Origin: Bacteroidales bacterium
GTDB taxonomy: Bacteria; Bacteroidota; Bacteroidia; Bacteroidales; Muribaculaceae
Length of the DNA: 64,000 bases
Direction of reading: 5' to 3'
Assembly: GCA_015060975.1 (NCBI GenBank)
Contig: SUXI01000003.1
Location: 1 to 64,000, forward strand
Shown: in pieces, positions 49,052-56,631 of the stretch
Layout of the letters: each line of letters opens with the position of its first letter
Numbering within the stretch: the stretch's first letter is position 1
Program-made: the position numbers and the translations under genes
The notes under the pieces: generated by a model
Databases searched by the model: none
Told to the model about the DNA's origin: nothing
The model's input: the letters and a program-made list of their open reading frames with translations, nothing else

Positions 49052-50911
49052 ATGAAACGTAGAAATATATTGTTATTGTCGGCGGTGGTGTCGTTGAGTG
49101 CAATGGCGGTGAAGCCACAAGTTGATATTGTAAATCCTCCTTATTGGTGGACTGGTATGGCGCAAGATACATTGCAAGTGATGGTGCATGGCGAAGGTAT
49201 TCGTGATGCAGAAGTGTCGTTGGCTGATTATCCCGGTGTGCAGTTGGTCGATGTGTCGCGATTGGATAGCCCCAACTATCAATTCCTTTATTTTGTGGTA
49301 GGCGATGACGCTCAGCCTGGAGAGATGAATCTCACATTCTCGCACGGGAAAAAGAAAACAAAGGTAAAATATGAACTAAAGGCTCGTGATCGTAAGCCTG
49401 AGGAATATGTGGGCTTTGATGCAAGTGATGTGTTATATCTCATCATGCCCGACCGTTTTGCAAATGGAAATCCCGAAAATGACAATGTGGCAACATTGAA
49501 AAATAAAACCGTTGCAGATAGAAGTAATCACAACGGACGTCATGGGGGAGATATTAAGGGTATTCAAGATCATCTTGATTATATAGATTCGCTTGGCGTT
49601 ACTGCAATATGGGTAAATCCGGTGCTAACTAATGATATGCCCGGAGGCGCATATCATGGATATGCTACTACCGATTATTATAATATCGACCCACGATTTG
49701 GTACAAATGAGGAGTGGAACACCCTTGTTGAAGAGGCTCACAAACGCGATATAAAAGTGGTGATGGATATGATATTTAACCATTGTGGGAGCGACCACTA
49801 TTGGTTTACCGATCGTCCCTCAAAGGATTGGTTTAACTTCCCCGACGGGTATGTGCAAACAAACTATCGATTAACTACTATTCATGACCCTTATGTGAGT
49901 GAATATGATAAGAAACGCACTACCGATGGTTGGTTTGTTGAGTCGATGCCCGATTTAAATCAAAACAATCCTCATCTGATGAAATATTTGGTGCAAAACT
50001 CTATATGGTGGATTGAGTCGTCGAAAATTGATGGTATAAGAATGGATACCCATCCATATGCGTTTCTACAACCAATGGCACAATGGATTGATGCTGTGGA
50101 AAAGGAATATCCTCATTATAATATAGTAGGGGAGTGTTGGTATGGCAATGAAGGTGGTGAAGCGTTTTGGCAACGTGGCAGCAAAGTTTGTACCGAGGGC
50201 GATTCAAATCTTCCTACGGTGATGGACTTTGTGTTGTCGCAAACCGCTCGCAAGGCATTTAGTGAACAAACAAATCCATGGACCGGCTTGAATGCAATTT
50301 ATGACCATCTTTCGCTCGACTATCTATTCCCTGAACCACAAAAGATACTTACATTCTTGGATAATCACGATACCGACCGCTTTTTGCTTGAGCAGCCTAC
50401 GGATTTGGGCTGGTGGAAACAAGCGCAGGCATTTTTGCTCACCTCGCGTGGTATTCCTCAAATATATTATGGTACAGAATTGTTGATGAGTGGCTCGAAA
50501 GAGGGTAGTGATGGTTATGTGCGCTGCGATTTTCCCGGCGGATTTCCCGGTGATGCTACAAATGCGTTTACTGCCGAAGGTCGCACGGCTATGCAAAATG
50601 ATGCATATGCGTTCCTTGCAAAAGTGCTAAATTGGCGTAAGGGTGAGGCAAATGAGGTGATTGCAAAGGGCTCGTTGAAACACTTTATGCCTCAAAATGG
50701 CATATATGCATATACTCGCAAACTTGGTGATAAGGAAATTCATGTGTTGATGAATGGAAACGACGAAGAGTTGACCACAACTATGGAGCGCACTCTCGAA
50801 GTGATGCCTATAGGTGCAAAATATAAAGATGTGTTAAGCGGAGAGATTGTCGAGATAAAAGAGGAAATGACATTCGCACCTCGCGCAATCTATATATTGC
50901 AAAATTTCTGA
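49052..50911 (+). CDS. GH13 alpha-amylase-family enzyme, SusA/neopullulanase-like
   Basis: The 619-residue protein has a signal peptide (NILLLSAVVSLSAMA), an N-terminal cyclomaltodextrinase-type beta domain (25-120), the GH13 barrel and a C-terminal beta domain. Catalytic residues stand at DGIRMDTHPY (Asp, about 331), IVGECWYG (Glu, about 360) and LTFLDNHDTDR (Asp, about 436). It cuts alpha-1,4 links in starch, pullulan or cyclodextrins in the periplasm, as SusA does in Bacteroides. No SusC/D genes are next to it, so it is an orphan rather than part of a complete starch locus. Confidence 0.9.
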   Translation: MKRRNILLLSAVVSLSAMAVKPQVDIVNPPYWWTGMAQDTLQVMVHGEGIRDAEVSLADYPGVQLVDVSRLDSPNYQFLYFVVGDDAQPGEMNLTFSHGKKKTKVKYELKARDRKPEEYVGFDASDVLYLIMPDRFANGNPENDNVATLKNKTVADRSNHNGRHGGDIKGIQDHLDYIDSLGVTAIWVNPVLTNDMPGGAYHGYATTDYYNIDPRFGTNEEWNTLVEEAHKRDIKVVMDMIFNHCGSDHYWFTDRPSKDWFNFPDGYVQTNYRLTTIHDPYVSEYDKKRTTDGWFVESMPDLNQNNPHLMKYLVQNSIWWIESSKIDGIRMDTHPYAFLQPMAQWIDAVEKEYPHYNIVGECWYGNEGGEAFWQRGSKVCTEGDSNLPTVMDFVLSQTARKAFSEQTNPWTGLNAIYDHLSLDYLFPEPQKILTFLDNHDTDRFLLEQPTDLGWWKQAQAFLLTSRGIPQIYYGTELLMSGSKEGSDGYVRCDFPGGFPGDATNAFTAEGRTAMQNDAYAFLAKVLNWRKGEANEVIAKGSLKHFMPQNGIYAYTRKLGDKEIHVLMNGNDEELTTTMERTLEVMPIGAKYKDVLSGEIVEIKEEMTFAPRAIYILQNF

Positions 50912-50923
50912 TAACTCCATCTT

Positions 50924-51427
50924 ATGAAGAAGATTGGGATTTTATCTGACACTCACTCATGTTGGGACGATCGCTACACCAAGCATTTTGCCGGTTGTGA
51001 CGAGATATGGCATGCCGGGGATGTAGGGGATATTAGTGTGATACGTCGATTGGAAGAGGTTGTGCCTGTGGTGAGGGCTGTGTCGGGAAATATCGACCAT
51101 GGCGAAGTGTGTCGCCATTGCAATGAACTAGAAATGTTTGAAGTAGAGGGCGTAAAGGTGCTGATGACGCATATCGGAGGCTATCCGGGGAGGTATTCAC
51201 CGGGAATGAAGCGGCTTTTGTTTGAAAATCAAATAAATCTTATGGTTGCCGGACATTCGCATATCCTCAAAGTGATGTGGGACAAGGAAATTCAAGTACT
51301 TCATATAAATCCCGGCGCAGCAGGTTATCATGGTTGGCAAAAAGAGCGAACACTCGTGAGGTTTGTTATTGATGACGGCAATATGCGCGATTTGGAAGTG
51401 ATTGAGTTGGGGAAGGTGAAATGCTGA
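50924..51427 (+). CDS. Metallophosphoesterase of the YfcE/MJ0936 family
   Basis: The 167-residue protein shows the metal-binding motifs in order: ILSDTHSCWDD (D-x-H), IWHAGDVGD (GD), SGNIDHGE (GN), MTHIGGYPG (H) and VAGHSHILK (GHxH). Family members cleave phosphodiesters with Mn or Ni; the natural substrate is often unknown. The length fits. It lies 13 nt after the amylase and overlaps the next gene by 7 nt. Confidence 0.92.
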   Translation: MKKIGILSDTHSCWDDRYTKHFAGCDEIWHAGDVGDISVIRRLEEVVPVVRAVSGNIDHGEVCRHCNELEMFEVEGVKVLMTHIGGYPGRYSPGMKRLLFENQINLMVAGHSHILKVMWDKEIQVLHINPGAAGYHGWQKERTLVRFVIDDGNMRDLEVIELGKVKC

Positions 51428-51441
51428 AAAATATAGTAGAA

Positions 51442-51960
51442 ATGGGTTATATAAAATATATTGGTATAGTAATAATGTTTATATTTGCAACTTCATGTAA
51501 AACAACCGAAAGGAACTATCGTGAGGCATACGAGCTTGCAAAGGGTGCCGGTTTGCAACATGATTCATTGGTGGCTAATCTTATCGCAAATGAGCAGGCT
51601 CCAATAGCCATTAATGTAGGCAATGAAACGATGAAATTGAAAAAAGAATATGTTTCTTTGATTGCCGATGATGTTACAACAAAAGATGTGCTGAAGCAAT
51701 ATAATATTGTTGTAGGTAGTTTCCGTCAAATATTTAATGCCCGCTCTATGGCTGCAAGGATGTTGACATTGGGATATAAATCTTATGTATTATCCAACCG
51801 CACTCCGATATATTTTGTGGCAGTGGCATCGACCGATTCATTAGATGAGGCGCTATTGTTGTATAAAAAGGCGAAGTCAGATGTTCGGGTAGTGTATAAA
51901 GCTCCATTTCCATGGGTTCTTGAATCGGTGCAAAAAGTACGTGAGAAAGTTCATAAATAG
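51442..51960 (+). CDS. SPOR-domain lipoprotein
   Basis: I prefer ATG 51442 (MGYIKYIGIVIMFIFATSC) because it gives a proper lipoprotein signal with Cys19; the frame also opens with ATG 51421 inside the preceding gene. The C-terminal 75 residues (LKQYNIVVGSFRQIFNARSM, then YKSYVLSNRTPIYFVAVAS) are a SPOR domain, which binds denuded peptidoglycan at division sites. It is probably anchored in the outer membrane and reaches the wall. Confidence 0.82.
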   Translation: MGYIKYIGIVIMFIFATSCKTTERNYREAYELAKGAGLQHDSLVANLIANEQAPIAINVGNETMKLKKEYVSLIADDVTTKDVLKQYNIVVGSFRQIFNARSMAARMLTLGYKSYVLSNRTPIYFVAVASTDSLDEALLLYKKAKSDVRVVYKAPFPWVLESVQKVREKVHK

Positions 51961-52050
51961 CAAAAAGATGCTGAATAACATTATTTTGTGACATTATAAG
52001 ATGCGGCGTTAAGAAAAATGCATAAATTTTAAAATATTTGTGGAAAAATG

Positions 52051-52082
52051 TTTGGTCGGTTAAAATATTTTATATATTTTTG
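52051..52082 (+). promoter_or_regulatory. Promoter of a candidate small RNA
   Basis: TTTG (52051-52054), 20-nt gap, TATTTTTG (52075-52082). Confidence 0.5.
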
Positions 52083-52087
52083 AAGTA

Positions 52088-52201
52088 GAGAATAAAACAA
52101 CTACTTTTTTTGCTTCAAAAAAGAACCGTTTTTTCAAAATATATATGTTTTTATAGATTGTAGATTAAAAAGGGTGTTATCGCGAGATACTGCCCTTTTT
52201 G
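52088..52201 (+). ncRNA. Candidate intergenic small RNA of about 115 nt
   Basis: A consensus promoter is followed by a non-coding AT-rich stretch and a terminator: AAAAAGGG (52167-52174) pairs with CCCTTTTT (52193-52200), with inner pairs GT-ATC/GAT-AC. There are several T-runs and A-runs that could pair (CTTTTTTTGC with GCTTCAAAAAAG). It might also be a long leader read-through, but the terminator separates it from tRNA-Leu. Confidence 0.4.
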
Positions 52202-52315
52202 CATTAATTAACAAAGGACCTAGTTGACGTAAAAAATCTTTACTACATTTGGAAAACTCAAAACTTCATATTATCTTTGCAAAACTTTTGAAGATCAAAA
52301 GTCCTTCTAAAAGTT

Positions 52316-52399
52316 GCTCGAATGGTGGAATGGTAGACACGAAGGACTTAAAATCCTTTGGCCATTGCGGCTGTGCGGGTTCAAGTCCCGCTTCGAGTA
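52316..52399 (+). tRNA. tRNA-Leu (TAA)
   Basis: The 84-nt gene has acceptor GCTCGAA/TTCGAGT (first pair G-T), anticodon stem AAGGA/TCCTT with loop CTTAAAA, a long variable arm (TTGGCCATTGCGGCTGT region) and T-arm GCGGG TTCAAGT CCCGC. Anticodon TAA reads Leu codons UUA and UUG. CCA is not encoded. Confidence 0.95.
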
Positions 52400-52401
52400 C
52401 A

Positions 52402-52433
52402 AAAAAGTCCTCTGTGAACAGGGGGCTTTTTTG
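52402..52433 (+). terminator. Terminator after tRNA-Leu
   Basis: AAAAGTCCTC pairs with GGGGGCTTTT (two G-U pairs), followed by TTTTTTG. Confidence 0.75.
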
Positions 52434-52477
52434 TATTAAGAAATTAAGATTTATCCTATCAAATATAATTATAGAAA

Positions 52478-52738
52478 ATGACATATCGTTATAAAACAAA
52501 TGGAACTTGTAGCCAAATGATAGAAATGGATATTGATGAACTTGGGGTGGTGTCAAATGTGAAGTTTCATGGTGGTTGCAGTGGAAATCTACAAGGAATA
52601 GCGCAGCTAGTTGAGGGAATGAAATGGACCGATGTTGTGAGCAAATTAGGTGGAATAAGATGTGGAATGAAATCGACCTCTTGTCCCGATCAATTGGCCA
52701 TGGCGTTGCAACTTATAATGTCGCAAAGGGCGGGGTAG
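52478..52738 (+). CDS. TSCPD-domain protein (TIGR03905 type)
   Basis: The 86-residue protein shows the family pattern: GTCSQMIEMDIDELG with an early Cys, VKFHGGCSGNLQGIAQLVEG, GIRCGMKSTSCPDQLAMAL with the TSCPD core (here STSCPDQ). The domain also occurs at the C-terminus of B12-dependent ribonucleotide reductases and is thought to bind metal through its Cys residues. Stand-alone function is not known. Length is normal. Confidence 0.9.
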   Translation: MTYRYKTNGTCSQMIEMDIDELGVVSNVKFHGGCSGNLQGIAQLVEGMKWTDVVSKLGGIRCGMKSTSCPDQLAMALQLIMSQRAG

Positions 52739-52828
52739 ATAAAAGTTTGTATCTGTCTGAAAATCATAAAAAACATAAAAGAAGATAATTGATATATCGC
52801 TATTGCTTATATAGTAAAAATAAATCAG

Positions 52829-52836
52829 TATCTTTG
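52829..52836 (+). promoter_or_regulatory. -7 promoter element before the 654-aa gene
   Basis: TATCTTTG at 52829-52836, 62 nt before the ATG; TTGC at 52803 is a weak -33. Confidence 0.45.
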
Positions 52837-52898
52837 CACTTTCAAATTGGGTAAAACTCAATGAAATAGAATATAAGAAAATAAGGAATTGCATAATA

Positions 52899-54863
52899 AT
52901 GGCGAAATTTAAAAATTTGAAAGTTGTTGTTTCCGGTCAGTTTGGCAATGGCGCGGAATATAAATATGGTTATCCGATTGCTCCAACAGCCGATGACCCT
53001 CAAAACAATTGGCTAAAAATGGATATGGTGGAAAAAGACCCTCTTGATGTGGGTAATTATTTTAAAGACATCGCATATCCTATTTATAAAATGAGAGTAT
53101 CAATTTATGGTACATATTATGCGTTGGTGGCTCCTTGCAAATATGACACCTCAGGGAGAAATGGATATTATAGCATAACTCTTTTTATCGCAAAAGGAAC
53201 AAAATATACCGGGGCGCAAGTGCGGATGACATTAAACAATTTAAATGAAATTTTATATGAAGCCAATAATTTCTCACAAGAGGCATCGTCGCAGGTAGAA
53301 CAGTGTTTTGAGGAGAATGGTTGGGTGTCATCATTGCAAGAGCCATTAATGATGCCGGTAAAATCGGTTCCTGCCGATAAAGACGCATACAGAGAATATT
53401 CATCAGAATCGGAGTTTGATACAATAATACAACATTCAATGCAGCCCGAATACACAGGATGTCGATGGATATATCTTGTGAAGTCGGATATTACTCCTGA
53501 TGCTCAATTATCAAAGCTTACTACCCGCATTAGAATAAAATATGATGTGGTAGTGCCTGAAGATGATATAAAAGCAAATAAAACAGTTACTGTTGATGGC
53601 GATATTATGAATATCGTATATAGCCGTCAATATTTTGATGAGTATTCGGTATCGGTAAAAATCGGTTCGCCCGAATCAATGAAATATCTTGCGTATAAAG
53701 ATTCGACAATCACGGTGAAATCGGCAACAGAAGCCGGTGTTGTCTTTGTAAAGTCTATAAAGGTAATCTTGTTTGACGCTGATGGTAAGGCAGTGAGAGT
53801 TGTGCCTGACATCACAGTTGACAATGTTTTGTCGCATGGCTCGGTTGTGAAAATAAAAAGCACCGATTTGGGTAAGAAATTACATATAAAAATTTCAGCC
53901 GGATTATATGAGGATGCAGAAGATGATATTGAAGCCGACCGATTGGTTAAGGCTCCACAGATGCGAGTGACATTAAAACCTCGCATAGGGGGAGTAAAAC
54001 TTAATATTAATATAGGAGGAAAGGAGTTTTCATGTGTTGAAACATTATCGCCTTCCGATCCTATTAGCCAAAGTTTGCAACGAGGTTCTTTCAATGGGTA
54101 TAAAGCAACTCGACGTCAAAATAGCGATGAGTATGATATTGATGTGACATCGGGTCGTTCAGCTACGGTTGGAAGCAAGCGTCATAAGCCGTCAACCGAA
54201 TCAGAATCACAATACAATCCATTGCTTGCTCGCATTGTTATGATTGTAGTTGCATTAGCGATAGGTGTTGCAGTGGGTGTCCTTATTGAACGAGGGATAA
54301 CTTCAAGTGATTTCTTATTTGACAATGCCTCACAAGAAACAGCGTTGATTGAAGATGATGTTTTTGCCGAGGTTGCCGACAGCGAAGATGTTTCGGCTAC
54401 TCAAAAGAATGAAGATAGTGCGGTGAACGTTCAATCGTTGCCGGTGCAAGTGGAGCCCGAAGCTCAACAACCTGATGCCGCTAATGAGCAACCTGTATCG
54501 TCAACGGTAGTAGGAGGAGTTGCCGCCATAACATCTTATGATGCGCTTAGTGATGAAGAGAAGGCCGATTTGGCATATTTAAAGAAAGAAAATAAATGGG
54601 AGCCAGCCAAAGTGAAGTCAAAACGTTTTAAAGAGATGTTTGTGCAACTTGAAAATGGCAATATCGATTGCTTAATACCATTGTTTGGAAGTTTAGATAT
54701 TGCGCATGTAAATGGATATGTGAAAATAATTATAACAAACATACCAAAGCTAACTGCCGAAGGTAGAGAGAAGTCAAAGAAATATTTGCGTGTAAATGAT
54801 GCCGGTAGCATAGCCACATCGTGGGCGGCAAAGAAAATTGGTGAAATCGCCAATGAGAAATAG
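52899..54863 (+). CDS. Single-pass membrane protein of unknown function, 654 residues
   Basis: Residues 1-435 form a large soluble, beta-rich part (FKNLKVVVSGQFGNGAEYKY to the TLKPRIGGVKLNINIGGKEF region). One membrane helix lies at about 443-463 (IVMIVVALAIGVAVGVLIE), followed by an acidic linker (DVFAEVADSEDVSATQKNED) and a C-terminal helical part with LKKENKWEPAKVKSKRFKEM. No signal peptide is present, so the large domain is probably cytoplasmic and the tail periplasmic. I do not recognise the family. It stands alone with its own promoter. Confidence 0.7.
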   Translation: MAKFKNLKVVVSGQFGNGAEYKYGYPIAPTADDPQNNWLKMDMVEKDPLDVGNYFKDIAYPIYKMRVSIYGTYYALVAPCKYDTSGRNGYYSITLFIAKGTKYTGAQVRMTLNNLNEILYEANNFSQEASSQVEQCFEENGWVSSLQEPLMMPVKSVPADKDAYREYSSESEFDTIIQHSMQPEYTGCRWIYLVKSDITPDAQLSKLTTRIRIKYDVVVPEDDIKANKTVTVDGDIMNIVYSRQYFDEYSVSVKIGSPESMKYLAYKDSTITVKSATEAGVVFVKSIKVILFDADGKAVRVVPDITVDNVLSHGSVVKIKSTDLGKKLHIKISAGLYEDAEDDIEADRLVKAPQMRVTLKPRIGGVKLNINIGGKEFSCVETLSPSDPISQSLQRGSFNGYKATRRQNSDEYDIDVTSGRSATVGSKRHKPSTESESQYNPLLARIVMIVVALAIGVAVGVLIERGITSSDFLFDNASQETALIEDDVFAEVADSEDVSATQKNEDSAVNVQSLPVQVEPEAQQPDAANEQPVSSTVVGGVAAITSYDALSDEEKADLAYLKKENKWEPAKVKSKRFKEMFVQLENGNIDCLIPLFGSLDIAHVNGYVKIIITNIPKLTAEGREKSKKYLRVNDAGSIATSWAAKKIGEIANEK

Positions 54864-54949
54864 ATGTTTTGTTGGTGTAAGTTAGGTTGTTAAATGTAAT
54901 TTTTGAGATTTGATTTATGCGTTTTTTTTTGAGATTGCCGTTGTTTTAT

Positions 54950-54980
54950 TTTGCTAATCCAAAAATAATAGCTAAATTTG
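54950..54980 (+). promoter_or_regulatory. Promoter of rpmE2
   Basis: TTTG (54950-54953), 19-nt gap, TAAATTTG (54973-54980). Confidence 0.65.
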
Positions 54981-55052
54981 CAAGCCATTACGAATGACCG
55001 CCTTACCAGTGGTGATTTTATTAGAATTAGAAAATTAAAAATATAAATAGCA

Positions 55053-55307
55053 ATGAAAAAAGACATTCATCCTTCAAATTATCGTGAAGTAGTATTCAAA
55101 GATATGTCAAACGAGGAAACATTCATCACTCGTTCAACTGTAGCAGCAAAAGATACAATTGAAATTGATGGTGTTACATATCCTCTTGTAAAACTTGAAA
55201 TCACTAGTTCTTCTCACCCATTCTTCACAGGTAAGCAAAAATTGGTTGACACTGCCGGTCGTGTAGATAAGTTCATGAGCCGTTACGGAAATCGTCGCAA
55301 AAAATAA
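55053..55307 (+). CDS. rpmE2: 50S ribosomal protein L31 type B
   Basis: The 84-residue protein has the type B L31 sequence: [40 protein letters not shown] and a basic end. It lacks the CxxC zinc pairs of type A. It sits at the bridge between the ribosomal subunits. Codons 7-15 contain a 25-nt stretch (55072-55096) that is repeated exactly 20 nt after the stop codon, at 55327-55351. Confidence 0.97.
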   Translation: MKKDIHPSNYREVVFKDMSNEETFITRSTVAAKDTIEIDGVTYPLVKLEITSSSHPFFTGKQKLVDTAGRVDKFMSRYGNRRKK

Positions 55308-55351
55308 TTGTGATAAAAGTATAATACTTCAAATTATCGTGAAGTAGTATT
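55072..55351. repeat. 25-nt exact repeat: early rpmE2 codons and its 3' untranslated region
   Basis: CTTCAAATTATCGTGAAGTA (then GTATT) occurs at 55072-55096 within the gene and at 55327-55351 after it. Each copy folds into a short hairpin (CTTCA/TGAAG; in the 3' copy TACTTCA/TGAAGTA). Confidence 0.85.
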
Positions 55352-55354
55352 GTG

Positions 55355-55385
55355 AAAAAGCCAAGGTAATGCCTTGGCTTTTTTG
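55355..55385 (+). terminator. Terminator of rpmE2
   Basis: AAAAGCCAAGG pairs with CCTTGGCTTTT around TAATG, followed by T. Confidence 0.9.
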
Positions 55386-55559
55386 TTCCCACATCACCTA
55401 TCGCAACTCACAAGATAAAATAGAGCATTAAGTCATGCAGTCCTCATAAGTTTCGACCTTTATAAACACATATCCTTTACACCTCCTTTTTGACCAATAA
55501 GCCCCTTTTTGTCAAAAAGTAAAACAAATGGAAGGTATGATATTTTTTTGCCACATTTA
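55386..55559. other. Intergenic stretch before the aromatic operon promoter
   Basis: No gene or strong structure is seen between the rpmE2 terminator and the promoter at 55560. Confidence 0.4.
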
Positions 55560-55590
55560 TTTGTCAATTAAAAACTAATTATTACTTTTG
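55560..55590 (+). promoter_or_regulatory. Promoter of the aromatic amino acid operon
   Basis: TTTG (55560-55563), 19-nt gap, TACTTTTG (55583-55590). Transcription would start near 55595, 20 nt before the leader peptide. Confidence 0.75.
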
Positions 55591-55615
55591 CATCGTAATC
55601 GTAACAAAATACAAC

Positions 55616-55693
55616 ATGACTCGATTTTATGCATATTATTATTTCTTTTATTTTTATTTTGCAAAGAATAAAAACGGGGTTTTATGTGCATAA
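55616..55693 (+). CDS. Phe/Tyr-rich leader peptide of the aromatic operon
   Basis: ATG 55616 to TAA 55691-55693 encodes 25 residues. Residues 4-15 are FYAYYYFFYFYF, that is five Phe and six Tyr with one Ala, followed by AKNKNGVLCA. Such a run is not expected by chance and matches attenuation leaders of enteric phe operons in style. Low charged tRNA-Phe or tRNA-Tyr would stall the ribosome at 55625-55660, ahead of the antiterminator arm at 55674. It is too short to be called as an ordinary gene. Confidence 0.85.
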   Translation: MTRFYAYYYFFYFYFAKNKNGVLCA

Positions 55694-55757
55694 CCTATAT
55701 GATTAAAGATTAACAATAATATAAAATCCCGTAAATTAAGTTTACGGGATTTTTTTA
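55674..55757 (+). promoter_or_regulatory. Transcription attenuator (antiterminator versus terminator)
   Basis: ACGGGGTTTTAT (55674-55685) pairs with ATAAAATCCCGT (55721-55732), 12 bp with one G-U. The second arm is also the 5' half of the terminator AAATCCCGTAAA/TTTACGGGATTT (55724-55752), which ends in six T. The two folds exclude each other. The first arm overlaps the end of the leader peptide gene, so a ribosome that reaches the stop codon covers it and lets the terminator form. Confidence 0.85.
55723..55757 (+). terminator. Attenuator terminator before pheA
   Basis: Twelve-base-pair stem with loop TTAAG and TTTTTT, 25 nt before the pheA start codon. Confidence 0.88.
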
Positions 55758-55781
55758 TGAGAATATATAATACTTAAAACG

Positions 55782-56630
55782 ATGGAAAAAAGAGTAACTA
55801 TTCAAGGTGTAGCCGGATGCTACCACGATGCTGCCGCAAGGGCATATTTCAAAGATGAAGAAATCAAAACAATCCCTTGTGACTCTTTTCCCGAACTTTT
55901 CCAACGGCTATCGTGCGACGCTTCGCTGATGGGTATAGTTGCTATCGAAAATACTATTGCCGGTAGCATTCTTCCAAATCACGAACTTTTGCGTCAAAGC
56001 AATATGCAAATCATAGGTGAATACAAGATGCACATATCTCATGTGCTTGCTGCTCTTCCCGGGCAATCCATCAAGGAGCTAACCGAAGTAAACTCTCACC
56101 CTATGGCATTGATGCAATGCGAGCAATATCTTCGCCGTCACCCTAATCTCAAAATGATTGAAAAATTCGACACGGCTGGTAGCGCTCAAGAAATTGCCGA
56201 ACAAAAACTATTAGGTCACGCTGCAGTGTGTGGCGAATATGCAGCCCAACTTTATGGTCTAAACATTCTTGAGCGTGGCATTGAAACAAACAAGCGCAAT
56301 TTCACTCGTTTTCTTATTATCGCCGACCCTTTATTGGCAAGCGAAATGCGTCCTCGTGATGAGAAAATTAACAAATCGTCAATCATGTTCACTCTGCCCC
56401 ACACTCATGGCGCATTATCTAAGGTGTTGACAATTTTCTCTTTCTACGACATCAACTTATCTAAGATACAATCTCTCCCAATTATCGGTCGCGAGTGGGA
56501 ATATCGCTTCTACATCGACTTGACTTTCGATAGCTATGTGCGCTATCATCAATCAATCGATGCGGTGCGTCCACTACTTAATGACTTGAAAATTCTTGGT
56601 GAATATATTGAATGTGAAAATGAAATCTAA
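55782..56630 (+). CDS. pheA: Prephenate dehydratase
   Basis: The 282-residue protein turns prephenate into phenylpyruvate, the step toward Phe. The PDT domain shows LMGIVAIENTIAGSI and KFDTAGSAQEIAEQ (the TxxxT-type substrate loop). A C-terminal ACT domain follows (LPHTHGALSKVLTIFSFYDI, then LSKIQSLPI, the Phe-binding ESRP-type motif), so Phe should inhibit it. No chorismate mutase is fused here; that domain sits on the DAHP synthase two genes later. First gene of the operon, behind the attenuator. Confidence 0.95.
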   Translation: MEKRVTIQGVAGCYHDAAARAYFKDEEIKTIPCDSFPELFQRLSCDASLMGIVAIENTIAGSILPNHELLRQSNMQIIGEYKMHISHVLAALPGQSIKELTEVNSHPMALMQCEQYLRRHPNLKMIEKFDTAGSAQEIAEQKLLGHAAVCGEYAAQLYGLNILERGIETNKRNFTRFLIIADPLLASEMRPRDEKINKSSIMFTLPHTHGALSKVLTIFSFYDINLSKIQSLPIIGREWEYRFYIDLTFDSYVRYHQSIDAVRPLLNDLKILGEYIECENEI

Positions 56631-56631
56631 T

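Larger units (their letters stand above)
51961..52315. other. Intergenic region with a candidate small RNA and the tRNA-Leu promoter
   Basis: No gene is seen. It contains a promoter-to-terminator unit at 52051-52201 and, near 52270-52279, TATCTTTG with TTTGG about 20 nt upstream, the promoter of tRNA-Leu. Confidence 0.5.

Noticed and set aside
49052-50911. Complete starch utilisation (Sus) locus
   Set aside because: Only the GH13 gene is present; no SusC/SusD pair, SusB or SusR-like regulator lies in the neighbourhood.
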